Assembly: GCF_000346465.2 (NCBI RefSeq) | Contig: NC_034011.1 | Location: forward strand, 3,309,508-3,373,507 | Length of the DNA: 64,000 bases | Origin: Prunus persica | Taxonomy: Eukaryota; Streptophyta; Magnoliopsida; Rosales; Rosaceae | Direction: 5' to 3' | Shown here: positions 47,541 through 57,881 of the stretch, one piece after another | Layout of the letters: each line of letters starts with the position of its first letter | Position numbering within the stretch: position 1 is the stretch's first letter | Notes under the pieces: model-generated | Seen by the model: only the letters and a program-made list of their open reading frames with translations | Databases searched by the model: none | Told to the model about the DNA's origin: nothing | Translations under genes and position numbers: made by a program

Positions 47541-49015
47541 ATGGATAAGTCATGGATGCACTCGGATAGAAGATCGAAGGCATATGAGTTTGGGGTGGAA
47601 GCATTTTTGAACTTTGCTGTAGAAAATCTTCTAACTACAACACATATCCGTTGTCCATGTGAGGAGTCCTCAATCCACACCGAGAAACAAGCACATCTAT
47701 ATGTCTTGGAGAATACGGAGGAAGTCCTACCTTATATCGAGTACGTATGAGTTTTATTCTTTAAGTTTCCATTTAAAATTATTTCTTATGTTTATCTTAT
47801 ATATTTGGGACCGTAATGCTTGAATTTTTCGTGTCATGTAGGCAACATATGATCCACATCAAGACTGCTTATCCAAAATTTAGAAAGAGAACAAAGTGGC
47901 TGCAGGATAAGCACAATAGCACTTTCATTCAATGGCTACGCTTCAAGGTATATGTTGTTGAATAACGTATTTCTCTTTTAATTTTCTTCTTATTTATATG
48001 TTAGGATGAATTAAGATATGATTAATTTGCAGGTTCAAAGTGAACTTGAGGAAGACAATCATGGCGTATCAGAAAATTTAAGGTGGCTAGCAGCTGGTCC
48101 AAACATGTCAGTGCCATTATATAGGAGCTATCTTATTAAAGGTATTAAATTCAATATCAAGGCACAAGATGATGTGCGGACAACTCAAAATAGTGGAGTT
48201 TATTTACTTGCACATACCATGCAAGTTGCTAGTGCCAAGGATAAAAACCCAATTCTCTCAAATATGGGTTTCTATGGTGTCATTCAAGAAATTTGGGACC
48301 TTGACTACCAAAAGTTTACAATCCCAGTCTTTAGGTGTGATTGGATAGATAGTTCTGGTCTTGTAGTCGACGAACTTGGATTTACCCTTGTAGATTTGAG
48401 TAAAATTGGACATAGGAATGACCAATTTGTTTTTGGCTTCTCAAGTGAAACAAATATTTTTTGTTGACGACCCGATGCATCGTGGTTGGTCGGTAGTGTT
48501 ATCAATGCCTAGTAGAGAATATAATGATGTTATTGGTGATGAAGTATTAGGTGATGTGATAATTGAGTGTGAGCCATTTACTAGAGGGATGCCAAATGTT
48601 GACACATTTGATGGAACTGGTAGGTGAGTTAGGCGGTCAAAAATATTCGAGATGGGTGTGAAGATATATGGGATTGAATGATGCTTATGTAATTGNNNNN
48701 NNNNNNNNNNNNNNNNNNNNNNNNNNNNNNNNNNNNNNNNNNNNNNNNNNNNNNNNNNNNNNNNNNNNNNNNNNNNNNNNNNNNNNNNNNNNNNNNNNNN
48801 NNNNNNNNNNNNNNNNNNNNNNNNNNNNNNNNNNNNNNNNNNNCTTAGTAGAGAATATAATGATGTTATTTGGTGATGAAGTATTAGGTGATGTGATAAT
48901 TGAGTGTGAGCCATTTACTAGAGGGATGCCAAATGTTGACACATTTGATGAACTGGTAGGTGAGTTAGGCGGTCAAAATATTCGAGATGGGTGTGAAGAT
49001 ATATGGATTGAATGA
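47541..49015 (+). pseudogene. TNPD-derived CACTA transposase gene lacking its catalytic domain
   Basis: Exon 1 (47541-47740) starts MDKSWMHSDRRSKAYEFGVE, the Transpos_assoc domain, ends that domain with IRCPCEE, and then passes directly into AHLYVLENTEEVLPYIE, the far end of DUF4218. Exon 2 (47842-47947) gives KFRKRTKWLQDKHN and IQWLRFK. Exon 3 from 48033 holds DUF4216 (SELEEDNHGVSENLRWLA, IPVFRCDWIDSSG, VVDELGFTLVDL, QIFFVDDP). The whole Transposase_21 catalytic region normally between these parts is absent. In this copy a 1-base insertion in a T run near 48433 stops the frame at 48467, but the next frame continues the expected protein. Because the assembly is visibly faulty here, that shift may be an error. 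The 3' part is split by an N run. Confidence 0.75.
48696..48843. other. Assembly gap (148 N) with false duplication on both sides
   Basis: The 187 bases before the gap (48509-48695) and the 186 after it (48844-49029) are the same sequence, differing only by five single-base insertions or deletions in short runs. This is the signature of two unpolished read ends that should have been merged, not of a biological repeat. Confidence 0.9.
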
Positions 49016-50376
49016 TGCTTATGTAATTGGCAGTGTATGACATTAATTTTGTAAAATATTGTAATGTGATTTCTTCACTTTCTACGTTCAAATAAAACAC
49101 GACGTTATTGTGAATCAGTTATTCAGCATATTTACCGACGTCTTAAAGCAACGTAACAATGAAGAACCACGACGCTATTGTGAAGCAATTATTCAGGATA
49201 TCACGTCGGTGAAGGATAAAGAACCGCCATGTAATTCAAAATAACACGACTCCAATCCCATAATACCGACGTCTAAAAAACGAGATATGTAATCTGAACG
49301 TTAAAAAATACGACGTCATCATACATTTTCCACGTCGCAAGTTCTTTTATAAACGAAGAGGAACGAAATTAATTCCGACGGAAATTCATTATAACCGCCG
49401 TCTAATAACAATTAAACGACGTTATTTGTAATACGGCTCCCATCATAATCTACGCCGTCTATATGTTCTGTAATACGGCTCTCATTTATTTGGAACCGAC
49501 GTTGTTTAGACGTTCAACGTCGTCTATATTATTAAGTGCGTCGTGAGTAATGAATACATATAAATACAACGTCGACTATATAAATGTATACGTCGTAAAT
49601 AATGACACTGACAACTATTTCCACGTCATCTTTTTTAGAAAAATCGAAGTGAAAAATTTATTTCACGACGGTTTTTTGTAAATAAGAGACGTTGTAGAAC
49701 TTTAGCAGACTAAACACGTCTGTTTTTATTGTTTTCCGACGTTGTTGTATTTAACAACGTCTAATATTTATGGTCGTTGTTTGTTTCTGAAAATAGGACG
49801 TATAAATTTTTTAATACGACTCTCATATATTTGTAACTGACGTTGTTTAGTTTTTCAACGTCTACTATAGAAACACATATGTCGTAAATAATGACACTGA
49901 CAACTATTTCCACGTCATCTTTTATCGAAAAATCGAAGTGGAAAATTAATTGTACGACGGTTGTGTTTATATGTGCGACGTAGTAGGTATCAATAACGTC
50001 GTCTTCTAATGTATTTAAAGACGTCATATTTTTTATTGTCGTGAAAATTATATTTAACGTCGGCGTATTTTTATTGTCGTCGTTGTATGTCTATCTTGCG
50101 GCCTTGTTCTCTTAATATGTGTCATATTTTCCCTTTTTAACGACGGTCTTTTTAGAGAATTGGTCGTCTATTATCATCCTCGATTGCTTTTTTTAGATCT
50201 TTTTGCAGTACAAAGACGTCGTTTTGTATTTTTTGATGACGTTGTATTGTTTAACAACGACGGTTATTTAGCGTCGTGGTTTATGAGGGAAAAGATGACG
50301 GTGGATTCCACGACCATTGAAAAACCAAATACACGACGGTGATTTACCGTCGTCTTTTTGCTTTTTTGTAGTAGTG
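49016..50376. repeat. Right subterminal arm with dense CGACG/CGTCG motifs
   Basis: The arm mirrors the left one in motif content and ends in the inverted terminus. A block containing GTCGTAAATAATGACACTGA then CAACTATTTCCACGTCATC occurs near 49590 and again near 49880. Confidence 0.85.
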
Positions 50377-51068
50377 ATGTGGTATGCTACTCCATTATGA
50401 AATGTACCTCTATGGTTCTGCCAAGTGCATTTTAACCAAACAGGATGTTCTTCAACCATCTTCCAAGAGTCTGTGCTGAGACTATAAACTTCGACCGCAA
50501 AAGCATTGTCTTTGTGGACGCACAACATCCTTACAACCTTGTAGTCGTTAACCCCGGGGTGGAACCCGAATTCGAGAGCAATGTAGCCAAATTTAACGTT
50601 GTGGTTGGTGCTCATTGGAAGGGTTCTAAATTTCCTAACCGAGGGGTTCCATATGTGTATAGGGCTCTTGGTGTCCAATTTGTCGTCTGAAATGCAAACT
50701 AGGCCATTGCTTGAGCCATATACCCTATAATCTTTCTTGATACCCAAGGGATGGTTTAACTTGGAGCAATGCTCAAATGTTTTGTTGGAGAAAAGTGACC
50801 ATTCCAATTCTCGTTTAAGATCTGGGTAGTCCTCATAATGTTCGTAGAACTCGAAGGGACGTTTGAGATCGGGGTAGTGGAGGCAAAGTAGAGAGACATG
50901 GAGGTGTTTGGTGACATTCCTGTTAAGCTGTGTGGTGATAAAACTCGAGCTGTTAATCAAATCACTCCTTGACTTGCATGCACACAGAAACCGAACGAGG
51001 GTTTTTGCAGGTAGTCTAACTAGGATGTCTGTTAAGATTTCTTTCTTGCATAATGCGGTGGATGCCAT
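50377..51068 (-). pseudogene. N-terminal half of the F-box gene cut by the CACTA transposon
   Basis: ATG at 51068. The F-box (CKKEILTDILVRLPAKTLVR ... CKSRSDLINSS) and the first half of the FBA_1-type domain (YGSSNGLVCIS, HIWNPSVRKFRTLP, FGFHPGVNDYKVVRM, FAVEVYSLSTDSWK) are intact up to GVAYH, where the transposon starts. Translation would run 36 codons into the transposon and end at 50268. The other half of the gene is at 37573-38026. It is a close paralogue of the gene at 35080. An N gap lies about 160 bases upstream, so the promoter is incomplete in this assembly. Confidence 0.9.
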
Positions 51069-51225
51069 CTCACGAAGAGAAAATCATAAGAAAAATAAGT
51101 TAGAAAATTTAGAGTCCAAGGAAGCATTAAAATACATAGAGCTGTGTGAACGAGTCATGTGGAAGTAATTCATTGGCATCCTAAAATAAAGCATCACCAA
51201 AGGTTCATTTAGAGATTAAAAAAAG

Positions 51226-51325
51226 NNNNNNNNNNNNNNNNNNNNNNNNNNNNNNNNNNNNNNNNNNNNNNNNNNNNNNNNNNNNNNNNNNNNNNNNNNN
51301 NNNNNNNNNNNNNNNNNNNNNNNNN
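51226..51325. other. Assembly gap of exactly 100 N
   Basis: A run of exactly 100 N is the usual placeholder for a gap of unknown size, so distances across it are unreliable. Confidence 0.9.
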
Positions 51326-52291
51326 CGTTATCAAGAGTTTGGTCCTTTCAATATAACCCAAAATTAAGAAATTTTCTCAAATATTATGGAATGCATGGAC
51401 ACTTTCTTTATGTGCCCCAAAGTTTTATGTGACACCTTTTTTTTTTTTTTTTATAGATCGAAATTATGTGACACCATTTATATAAGAAGAAATTTATGCT
51501 AAGCCCATTAATATAAACAAATTTATCGACAATTTCTTTATAAGGGTTGGTACACATTGTATGAACAATTCATGAATGTAAATCACTAATTTACCCTGCC
51601 ATGATCGATGCTTATATAATACTAGCCTCTTGGTGCACACACGTGAGCATGTGCCCTTTGGTTTTATTTTTATTATTATTTATTTTAGAATTAAAAAAGA
51701 TAATGGGTAGTTATGTTCCATAAAAATAAGACTCATTATCGGATTTTGGTTTTATTTTAAAATTTTTTAAATATAAAAAAGTGTGAATTTACCATATTAT
51801 CTTCATTTAATTAATAATTTCAATTCTTAATGTTTGCATTAATTAAGACATTTTATGGTATTTTGAATGTTTTATCATTCTCTGCCTTTTTATTTATATA
51901 TATAGATACAATATGATGTGAGGGCCTTGTAGGCTTGCAGCTCAATTTAAAAAGAAAATATCGTACATACGGTAATAATAAACATTTTTATTCGTGGAAA
52001 TCTAATTTAAAATGAAATTGAACCACTAAACTAACAATAAGGGAACCCAAGCATTCCACAGTTCCACTTCCAAGCCTTTCCCACCATCACGGAAAGATAG
52101 CCATGTAAGTTGTAACAAACTCACGTCCTTTTTTTTTTCTTTCTTTTTTGTGGGTTAATTTACCTGGAGGTGACTTTGAATCAAGTTGCCAAGTCCCAAT
52201 AAAAAAAGAAGCGGTTTCGAGTTGCATCCCTGGAATCTCATCCAACGGTTGGGAGTTAATGCCAACGAGGGTTTTTTCTTATTCATCTCTC
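51326..52291. other. Intergenic AT-rich DNA
   Basis: No supported gene; T runs near 51430 and 52130. Confidence 0.5.
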
Positions 52292-52518
52292 TCTTCTCCC
52301 CTATATATTCTTCCTTCATTTTTTTACTGCGGGTAGTCGGCACAGCCAAGCTTCTCAGGGAGCCAGTTCAGGTAAGGGTTTGCTTCCGGTAGATGTAAGG
52401 TTTCTCATTTTTTTGGAGTGAATGTGTTATTTTCATGTGATTGCATAACAGTCAAGAATTTGTTTCCCATAATTTTTGTGTGCATTTCTAACCTCTCATT
52501 TTGATGTATTTGATCAGG
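52292..52518 (+). promoter_or_regulatory. TATA box, leader and leader intron of the F-box gene
   Basis: CTATATATT near 52301 is a plausible TATA box. A leader exon ends at 52371 (GTTCAG|GTAAGG), and an intron runs to the CAG at 52515-52517, one base before the ATG at 52519. Confidence 0.55.
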
Positions 52519-53658
52519 ATGAGTAACTCAGGCTGCAATGGTTCCCATTACATCCCTGAAGAAATTTTGATCAACATACTATCAAGACTACCGGTAAAAT
52601 CCCTTATTCGGTTTATTTGTGTATGCAAGTTATGGAGTTCTTTGATTCGAAGCTCGAGGTTTATTGGAATGCATCTTAATAGGAATGTCACAAACCATGC
52701 TCATGCTTTTATAATTGCCCTGCACGAAAGTAGACGCAAACCCAGAATTTGCTACACCCTTTTCTCTAATGAAACATTTGAGCCGTGCTTGAAGCTTAAG
52801 CATCCCTCAACATGGCCCAAAATTATAGGGCCCAAAATTGACATACATGGATCAAGTAATGGCTTAGTTTGTCTGTCATATGAACTGGGGAATTTGGATA
52901 CTGCTATATACCTATGCAACCTATCAATTCAGAAACATGTGGTCCTTCCTCCCACCAGCATTTTGTGCTTGCCCTGTCCTGAATATGTCACTTATTTTGC
53001 ATTCGGATTCCACCCCGGTCTTAACGACTACAAGGTGGTAAGGTTGCTCTCGTTTTCTGAGGGGAATCACTGCATTGAAGTGGAGGTTTATAGTTTGAGC
53101 ACAAACTCTTGGAAGAGGATTGATGCAATTCCTGCTTCCATAAAGACCATGGTTTTGCACTCTGATCAATGTGCAGTTTACAATGGAGTAGCATATTTTA
53201 TTATGAAGAAAGAGGATGCTACTTATTGTTTCGTGTCGTTTGATACCGACAGTGAGGTGTTTGAAGAGTTTCTACTGCCAGATGCTGTTGTCGATGGAAT
53301 TGAATCCATGCTTGATAATTGCAAGGAATTAATTGCGGAGTACAAGGGATCAGCTTGCCTGTTGCAGTCCAATCTAGATTTCAGAGCTGGTAATGACTAC
53401 ATTGACATGTGGGTTCTACAAGAAAAGTCTTTCAAGAAGTTGCTGACTGTTTACCTTCCTGGAAAGAGGAGCTTTTACCCTTTGGCCATTAGAATGAGCA
53501 ACGAACTCCTCGTGGGATATCCTTGTGGTAGCTATTTGTGTTCTTATAATCTTGAAACCAAGCAGGTTACAGAAACTGGAATTAAGTTGGCTGTGGATCG
53601 CTATAACGACTATCATGCGCATACTTATGTCGAAAGTTTAGTCTTGCTCAGGGAATAG
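52519..53658 (+). CDS. F-box protein with FBA_1-type C-terminal domain, 379 residues
   Basis: Coding region in one exon after a leader intron whose acceptor sits just before the ATG; an upstream in-frame ATG at 52504 would be inside the intron. F-box at about residues 10-55 (IPEEILINILSRLPVKSLIR, CKLWSSLIRSS). The FBA_1-type domain follows with HGSSNGLVCLS, FGFHPGLNDYKVVRLL, EVEVYSLSTNSWKRIDAIP and WVLQEKSFKKLLTVYLPG. By family it should select targets for an SCF ubiquitin ligase; no substrate can be inferred. A nearly identical but broken tandem copy lies at 56151. Confidence 0.92.
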   Translation: MSNSGCNGSHYIPEEILINILSRLPVKSLIRFICVCKLWSSLIRSSRFIGMHLNRNVTNHAHAFIIALHESRRKPRICYTLFSNETFEPCLKLKHPSTWPKIIGPKIDIHGSSNGLVCLSYELGNLDTAIYLCNLSIQKHVVLPPTSILCLPCPEYVTYFAFGFHPGLNDYKVVRLLSFSEGNHCIEVEVYSLSTNSWKRIDAIPASIKTMVLHSDQCAVYNGVAYFIMKKEDATYCFVSFDTDSEVFEEFLLPDAVVDGIESMLDNCKELIAEYKGSACLLQSNLDFRAGNDYIDMWVLQEKSFKKLLTVYLPGKRSFYPLAIRMSNELLVGYPCGSYLCSYNLETKQVTETGIKLAVDRYNDYHAHTYVESLVLLRE

Positions 53659-53934
53659 AAAGGGACGACTTTAGAAAGAATGTTAATTATGTTTAGCTGA
53701 TTTGATTTCCCTAAAGTAACGTCTTCGTTAGAAGATGCACTTCTACATTGGTTTCTCTGTTGTTCTTCTATGTCCAGTTACATTGTGAGAAAGATTTAAT
53801 GTCTGGGTTGGTTTTTTGACAAATGCAGTAGTCTAAATGATATGCTCAATCTCAATATGTGTTTTCTTTTTCCTTTATTTTGTCCTTCCACTCTCTTTTG
53901 CGTGGTATGTTTTATTTACATTACATCATTTTGA

Positions 53935-54062
53935 CGACTTTTCCTATTAAGAGAGGTGATAATACACTGAACTCACACACACAACACATATACTAGGACT
54001 CGAATCCAGGACCTTGCTTGAGAGAGTAATTACTCCAAACCACTATACTAGTGGGTCCTTTC
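53935..54062 (-). mobile_element. tRNA-derived SINE
   Basis: On the minus strand it carries an A box (TAGTATAGTGGTTTGG) followed by a B box (GGATTCGAGTCC), with the spacing of a tRNA-type RNA polymerase III promoter and a non-tRNA body after them. No cloverleaf with acceptor stem is present, so it is not a tRNA gene. Limits are approximate. Confidence 0.5.
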
Positions 54063-54410
54063 CTAATTTACATCATTTGTTGCTCAAAAATATTGCATCT
54101 GTTTTTGTTCTTCGCTGATGAAATACTTGGATGTCGCCTTTTACAATGGACAATTCTTAAATTACAAGACTGCAGAGGATTGATTTGGCGTTCTGCCCCT
54201 ATGGCTGTTTTGTAGGGGGGCTAAATTCCTTTAGCTGTAAATGCCTATAATATTCGGCCTTATGAGCATTTAGGGTTTAGTGATAGTACATAAACACACT
54301 AGTGTGAATGTACGTTACAAAATTTTAGCAAGTCCCTTCAAAGGACAAAATAAACTAAAAACACCTAATCTACTTAATTAGTAGCCCAATTGAAAAGTAT
54401 GTTGGGCTAT

Positions 54411-54995
54411 TTAGACCATCTCCAACTCAAGGGGTGGAAACTCAAATTTTGAGTTTTGAGTTCAAAAAATTTCTCCAATCTATTTATTTTGGGGGGTGGA
54501 AATTTGAGAATCTTAAATTTAGGGTGGAATTCCAGTCCCAATATTGCTTGGACTCAAATTTTTGTGGGCCCAAAATCTGTTATTTATTCTTTTTTTCTTG
54601 GCTGGAAGCCCACTTGCTGACCAATCAAATCTGATTTGCTGTTGGGCAATGGCTATATTTTGGACTCGTGTTTGGGCATGCAAATAAAGCTGGGGCACAT
54701 TTCAATCTTGTTGGGCAATGGTTATATTTTCAAAATAAATCTGATTTGCTTTTTAAGTAAAAATGTTTAGAAAATTAAATCACGAGTGTTGAAATAAAAA
54801 TAATGTCAAGAAAAAATAACAAGAAAAAAAAAATTTTAGGGCTAATCATTCTTAAACAATTTAATAAAGTTGCGGACTCAAATTATGAGTCTGCAAGGTT
54901 GGAGGAAAAAAATTGAGTCCTGAAAATAGATGAATAGTTGTATTTTTTAGGGTGGAAATTTGAGTTTAGCTCCAACATGGTTGGAGATAGCCTTA
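54411..54995. mobile_element. PIF/Harbinger-type (Tourist-like) non-autonomous element
   Basis: Element 54414-54992 with TTA on both sides (54411-54413 and 54993-54995), the target duplication of this superfamily. The termini GACCATCTCCAAC and, inverted, GGCTATCTCCAAC match, and inside both ends lie GGGTGGAA and ACTCAAATTT-type motifs. No coding capacity. Confidence 0.6.
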
Positions 54996-56150
54996 CGTTT
55001 AGTATAGATAAAGACAAATGCAGAGAATAGTGAAATATTTATAATATCACAAAATACTCTTGGTTTTGAAAATGAAACTATTCGATAAATGAGAATAAAT
55101 AATAAATTATAATTTTTCATTAAAAAAATTAAATTAAATTAAAATGAGAGCATGGGTCCTATTTTCTTATGACACAACTAGACCCATTTTATGTTTCGTA
55201 CTTCTAAAATGTAAAAACTAAGATATACAAATTAATAAATAAATAAAAAGCCACATGTGTGTATAGAGAGCTTTCGATTATGGATCCTTCAAATAAATTT
55301 ATTTGAGAGATACTTTTGTAGGACCCACTCTGCCTTGTATTTCACTAATTCAAACCATCTATTTTGTAAATGTTCATTCAAAGATCTTCTCTACAAAAAA
55401 ATCACTTGAATCTAATATCATTTGACCATGCAATTAAATTACTGAAATTTAAGTACTTTTTTGAAGCACCGTGTTCATTGATTTTGTTGGTCTCAATTAG
55501 ATGTCTTAATAATTTTTAATTTGTCTGATTTTTTGCAAGGAAGATCTATGACTGTCAAGATAATGAGGCAAGCAACGCATTTGAGAGTATTTAAGGTGTG
55601 CAAATGAGAAACATATTATTTTTCACTCCCCCTCCCCCTAAAGAGAAGAGAAGGGGAGAACACTTCAATTGCAAGGGGAACGCAAACACATGTCACAAGA
55701 AAAGGCTCGGATACCATGTCAAATATACTAATTTTTATATATTTCAGATTTGTTAGATATCTCATATTTTTATATTCTTCTTTAATATGGAGGTTTTTTT
55801 TTTTTGAGAGAAAATATGGAGGCATTTATAAAGAAGTACAAAGATGTGCTAACCCTAAATAACATAGGAAATAAATCTAAATTACAATATGACACAAATC
55901 TCAATTACAATAGGACTAAGTAACCAAAATTCTAAATAAATAAGTAACCAAAATCCGAACTAAATATCAACTCGCCAATGCTATAAATATGCACTCACTC
56001 ATGCAGCCTTATTGTGACGTAATCATCTTTGTGTGTGTTGTCCTCAAAGTGGTTTTTTGAATTTAAGCTTAACGCTTGAAACAGAACAATATAATTTTGT
56101 AGGAGCAAACATCCTTTCTAACCTCTCTCATTTTGATCTATTTAATCAGG
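54996..56150. other. Intergenic AT-rich DNA upstream of the broken F-box copy
   Basis: No supported gene. Similarity to the first F-box copy begins only about 40 bases before the ATG at 56151, inside what is its leader intron; the leader exon and promoter of the first copy were not duplicated. Confidence 0.5.
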
Positions 56151-57249
56151 ATGAGTAACTCAGGCTGCAATGGTTCCCATTACATTCCTGAAGAAATCTT
56201 GATCAACATATTATCAAGACTACCGGTAAAATCTCTTATTCGGTTTATTTGTGTATGCAAGTTATGGAGTTCTTTGATTCGAAGCTCGAGGTTTATTGGA
56301 ATGCATCTTAATAGGAATGTCACAAACAATGCTCATGCTTTTATAATTGCCCTCCACACCCAAAATTTGCTACACCCTTTTCTCTAATGAAACATTTGAG
56401 CCGTGCTTGAAGATTAAGCATCCCTTAACAGGGCCCAAAATTGACATACATGGTTCAAGTAATGGCTTAGTTTGTCTTTCATATGAACTGGGGAATTTGG
56501 ATACTGCTATATACCTATGCAACCTATCAATTCAGAAACATGTGGTCCTTCCTCCCACCAGCATTCTGTGCTTCCCCTGGCCTGAATATGCCACTGGTGT
56601 TGCATTCGGGTTCCACCCCGGGCTTAACGACTACAAGGTGGTAAGGTTGCTCGCATTTTTTGTGGGGAACTGCATTGAAGTGGAGGTTTATAGTTTGAGC
56701 ACAAACTCTTGGAAGAGGATTGATGCAATTCCTGCTTCCATAAAGACCCTGGTGTTGCACTCTGATCAGTGTGCATTTTTTAATGGAGTAGCATATTGGA
56801 TTATGCTCAAGGGAAAGGATGCTACTCATTGTTTATTGTCTTTCGATACCGACAGTGAGGTGTTTGAAGAGCTTCTGCTACCAGATGCTGTTGAACCGAT
56901 GCCATATTATTGCAAGGTATTAATTTCGGAGTACAAGGGATCAATTTGCCTGTTGCTGTCCAATCTAGATTTCAGAGCTAGTAATGACTACATTGACATG
57001 TGGGTTCTCCAAGAAAAGTCTTTCAAGAAGTTGCTGACTGTTTACCTTCCTGGAAAGTGGAGCTTTTACCCTCTGGCCATTAGAATGAGCAACGAACTCC
57101 TCGGGGGATATCCTCGTGGGAGGTATTTGTATTCTTATAATCTTGAAACTAAGCAGATTACAGAAACTGGAATTAAGTTGGCGGTGGATTGCTATAACAA
57201 CTATAATGCGCATACTTATGCCGAAAGTTTAGTCTTGCTCAGGGAGTAG
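56151..57249 (+). pseudogene. Tandem copy of the F-box gene, broken by a 14-bp deletion
   Basis: Very similar to 52519-53658 from the start to the stop and into the 3' flank. After FIIALH (near 56356) 14 bases present in the intact copy are missing, so the first frame ends at 56387 (79 residues from this ATG) and the rest (TLFSNETFEPCLKIKHPL to the stop at 57249) lies in another frame. A further 12-bp in-frame loss follows after KHPL, where the intact copy has extra residues. Without the leader exon and with the frame broken, it is most likely not functional. Downstream translation would need a non-AUG start. Confidence 0.8.
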
Positions 57250-57344
57250 AAAGGGACGACTTAGAAAGAATGTTAATTATGTTTAGCTGATTTGATTTCC
57301 TGAAAGTAATGTCTTCGTTAGAAGATGCACTTCTACATTGGTTT

Positions 57345-57768
57345 TGTTGACGCTCAAAAATGGTTCGGCACTTTTGAGCCCAACTTAGTGATAAGGTGAG
57401 ATGGATGATGGGTGAAAATGAAGGCCTTCACCATGTGAGTGAGGATTGGGGCAAGCGATAAATATACAGAAGACAAGATATACGTGGTTCACCCTTAATA
57501 AATGGGCTACGTCCACGGAGAAGTATATTCTCATTATTATAATGATGTGTATTTACATTTGTACAAGGGGTTGGGCCCCAAATATAAAGAGAAGAAGGGT
57601 GAAGCCCATGACTAAAGATCAAGCTCAACCCAAAGATCCCTTCTTAAGTGGAGAGTGGTCTCTTTTTATAGGTGAGGGGGAGTCCACACATCTTGTAATA
57701 TTCCAATGTGGGACTCTTTGCCTTGCTTAGATTTGCTTCTAGTTGCTTGGTCAGATATGGTATAAACA
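57345..57768 (-). repeat. LTR (3' LTR in element orientation)
   Basis: 424 bp, identical in length to the other LTR and differing at three positions, all transitions. Confidence 0.92.
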
Positions 57769-57881
57769 GAAGACCCCTAAGTTCTTAAGTAAGGAGGTAC
57801 TCCTTGGTTGAGAACTTGTAATTTTCAATGCACTGACTGAGCAACACATTAGTCTTCTTCCAAGTAGTGTGGTGTGGATGG

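Larger units (their letters stand above)
38027..50376 (+). mobile_element. CACTA (En/Spm, CMC) DNA transposon, 12,350 bp, inserted in an F-box gene
   Basis: Ends are CACTACTACAAAAA at 38027 and its inverse TTTTTGTAGTAGTG at 50376, flanked on both sides by ATG (38024-38026 and 50377-50379), the 3-bp target duplication of this superfamily. From left to right: a 1-kb arm of CGACG/CGTCG motifs, a captured RPN6 fragment, more motif DNA, a complete Transposase_24/ULP1 gene, a 0.63-kb tandem duplication, a hairpin, a TNPD-derived gene lacking its catalytic core, and a 1.3-kb right motif arm. It has no visible functional transposase, so it would depend on a relative for movement. Confidence 0.95.

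Noticed and set aside
48441..49015. Open frames that run through the N gap
   Set aside because: They are open only because N is not read as a stop, and the two flanks are a false duplication.
53935..54062. tRNA gene on the minus strand
   Set aside because: A and B boxes are present, but no acceptor stem or cloverleaf can be formed; a SINE explains it better.
35080..57249. The F-box cluster as an S-locus (self-incompatibility) F-box group
   Set aside because: The FBA-type proteins resemble that group in general form, but no S-RNase gene is visible and related F-box genes are common, so the claim is not supported.
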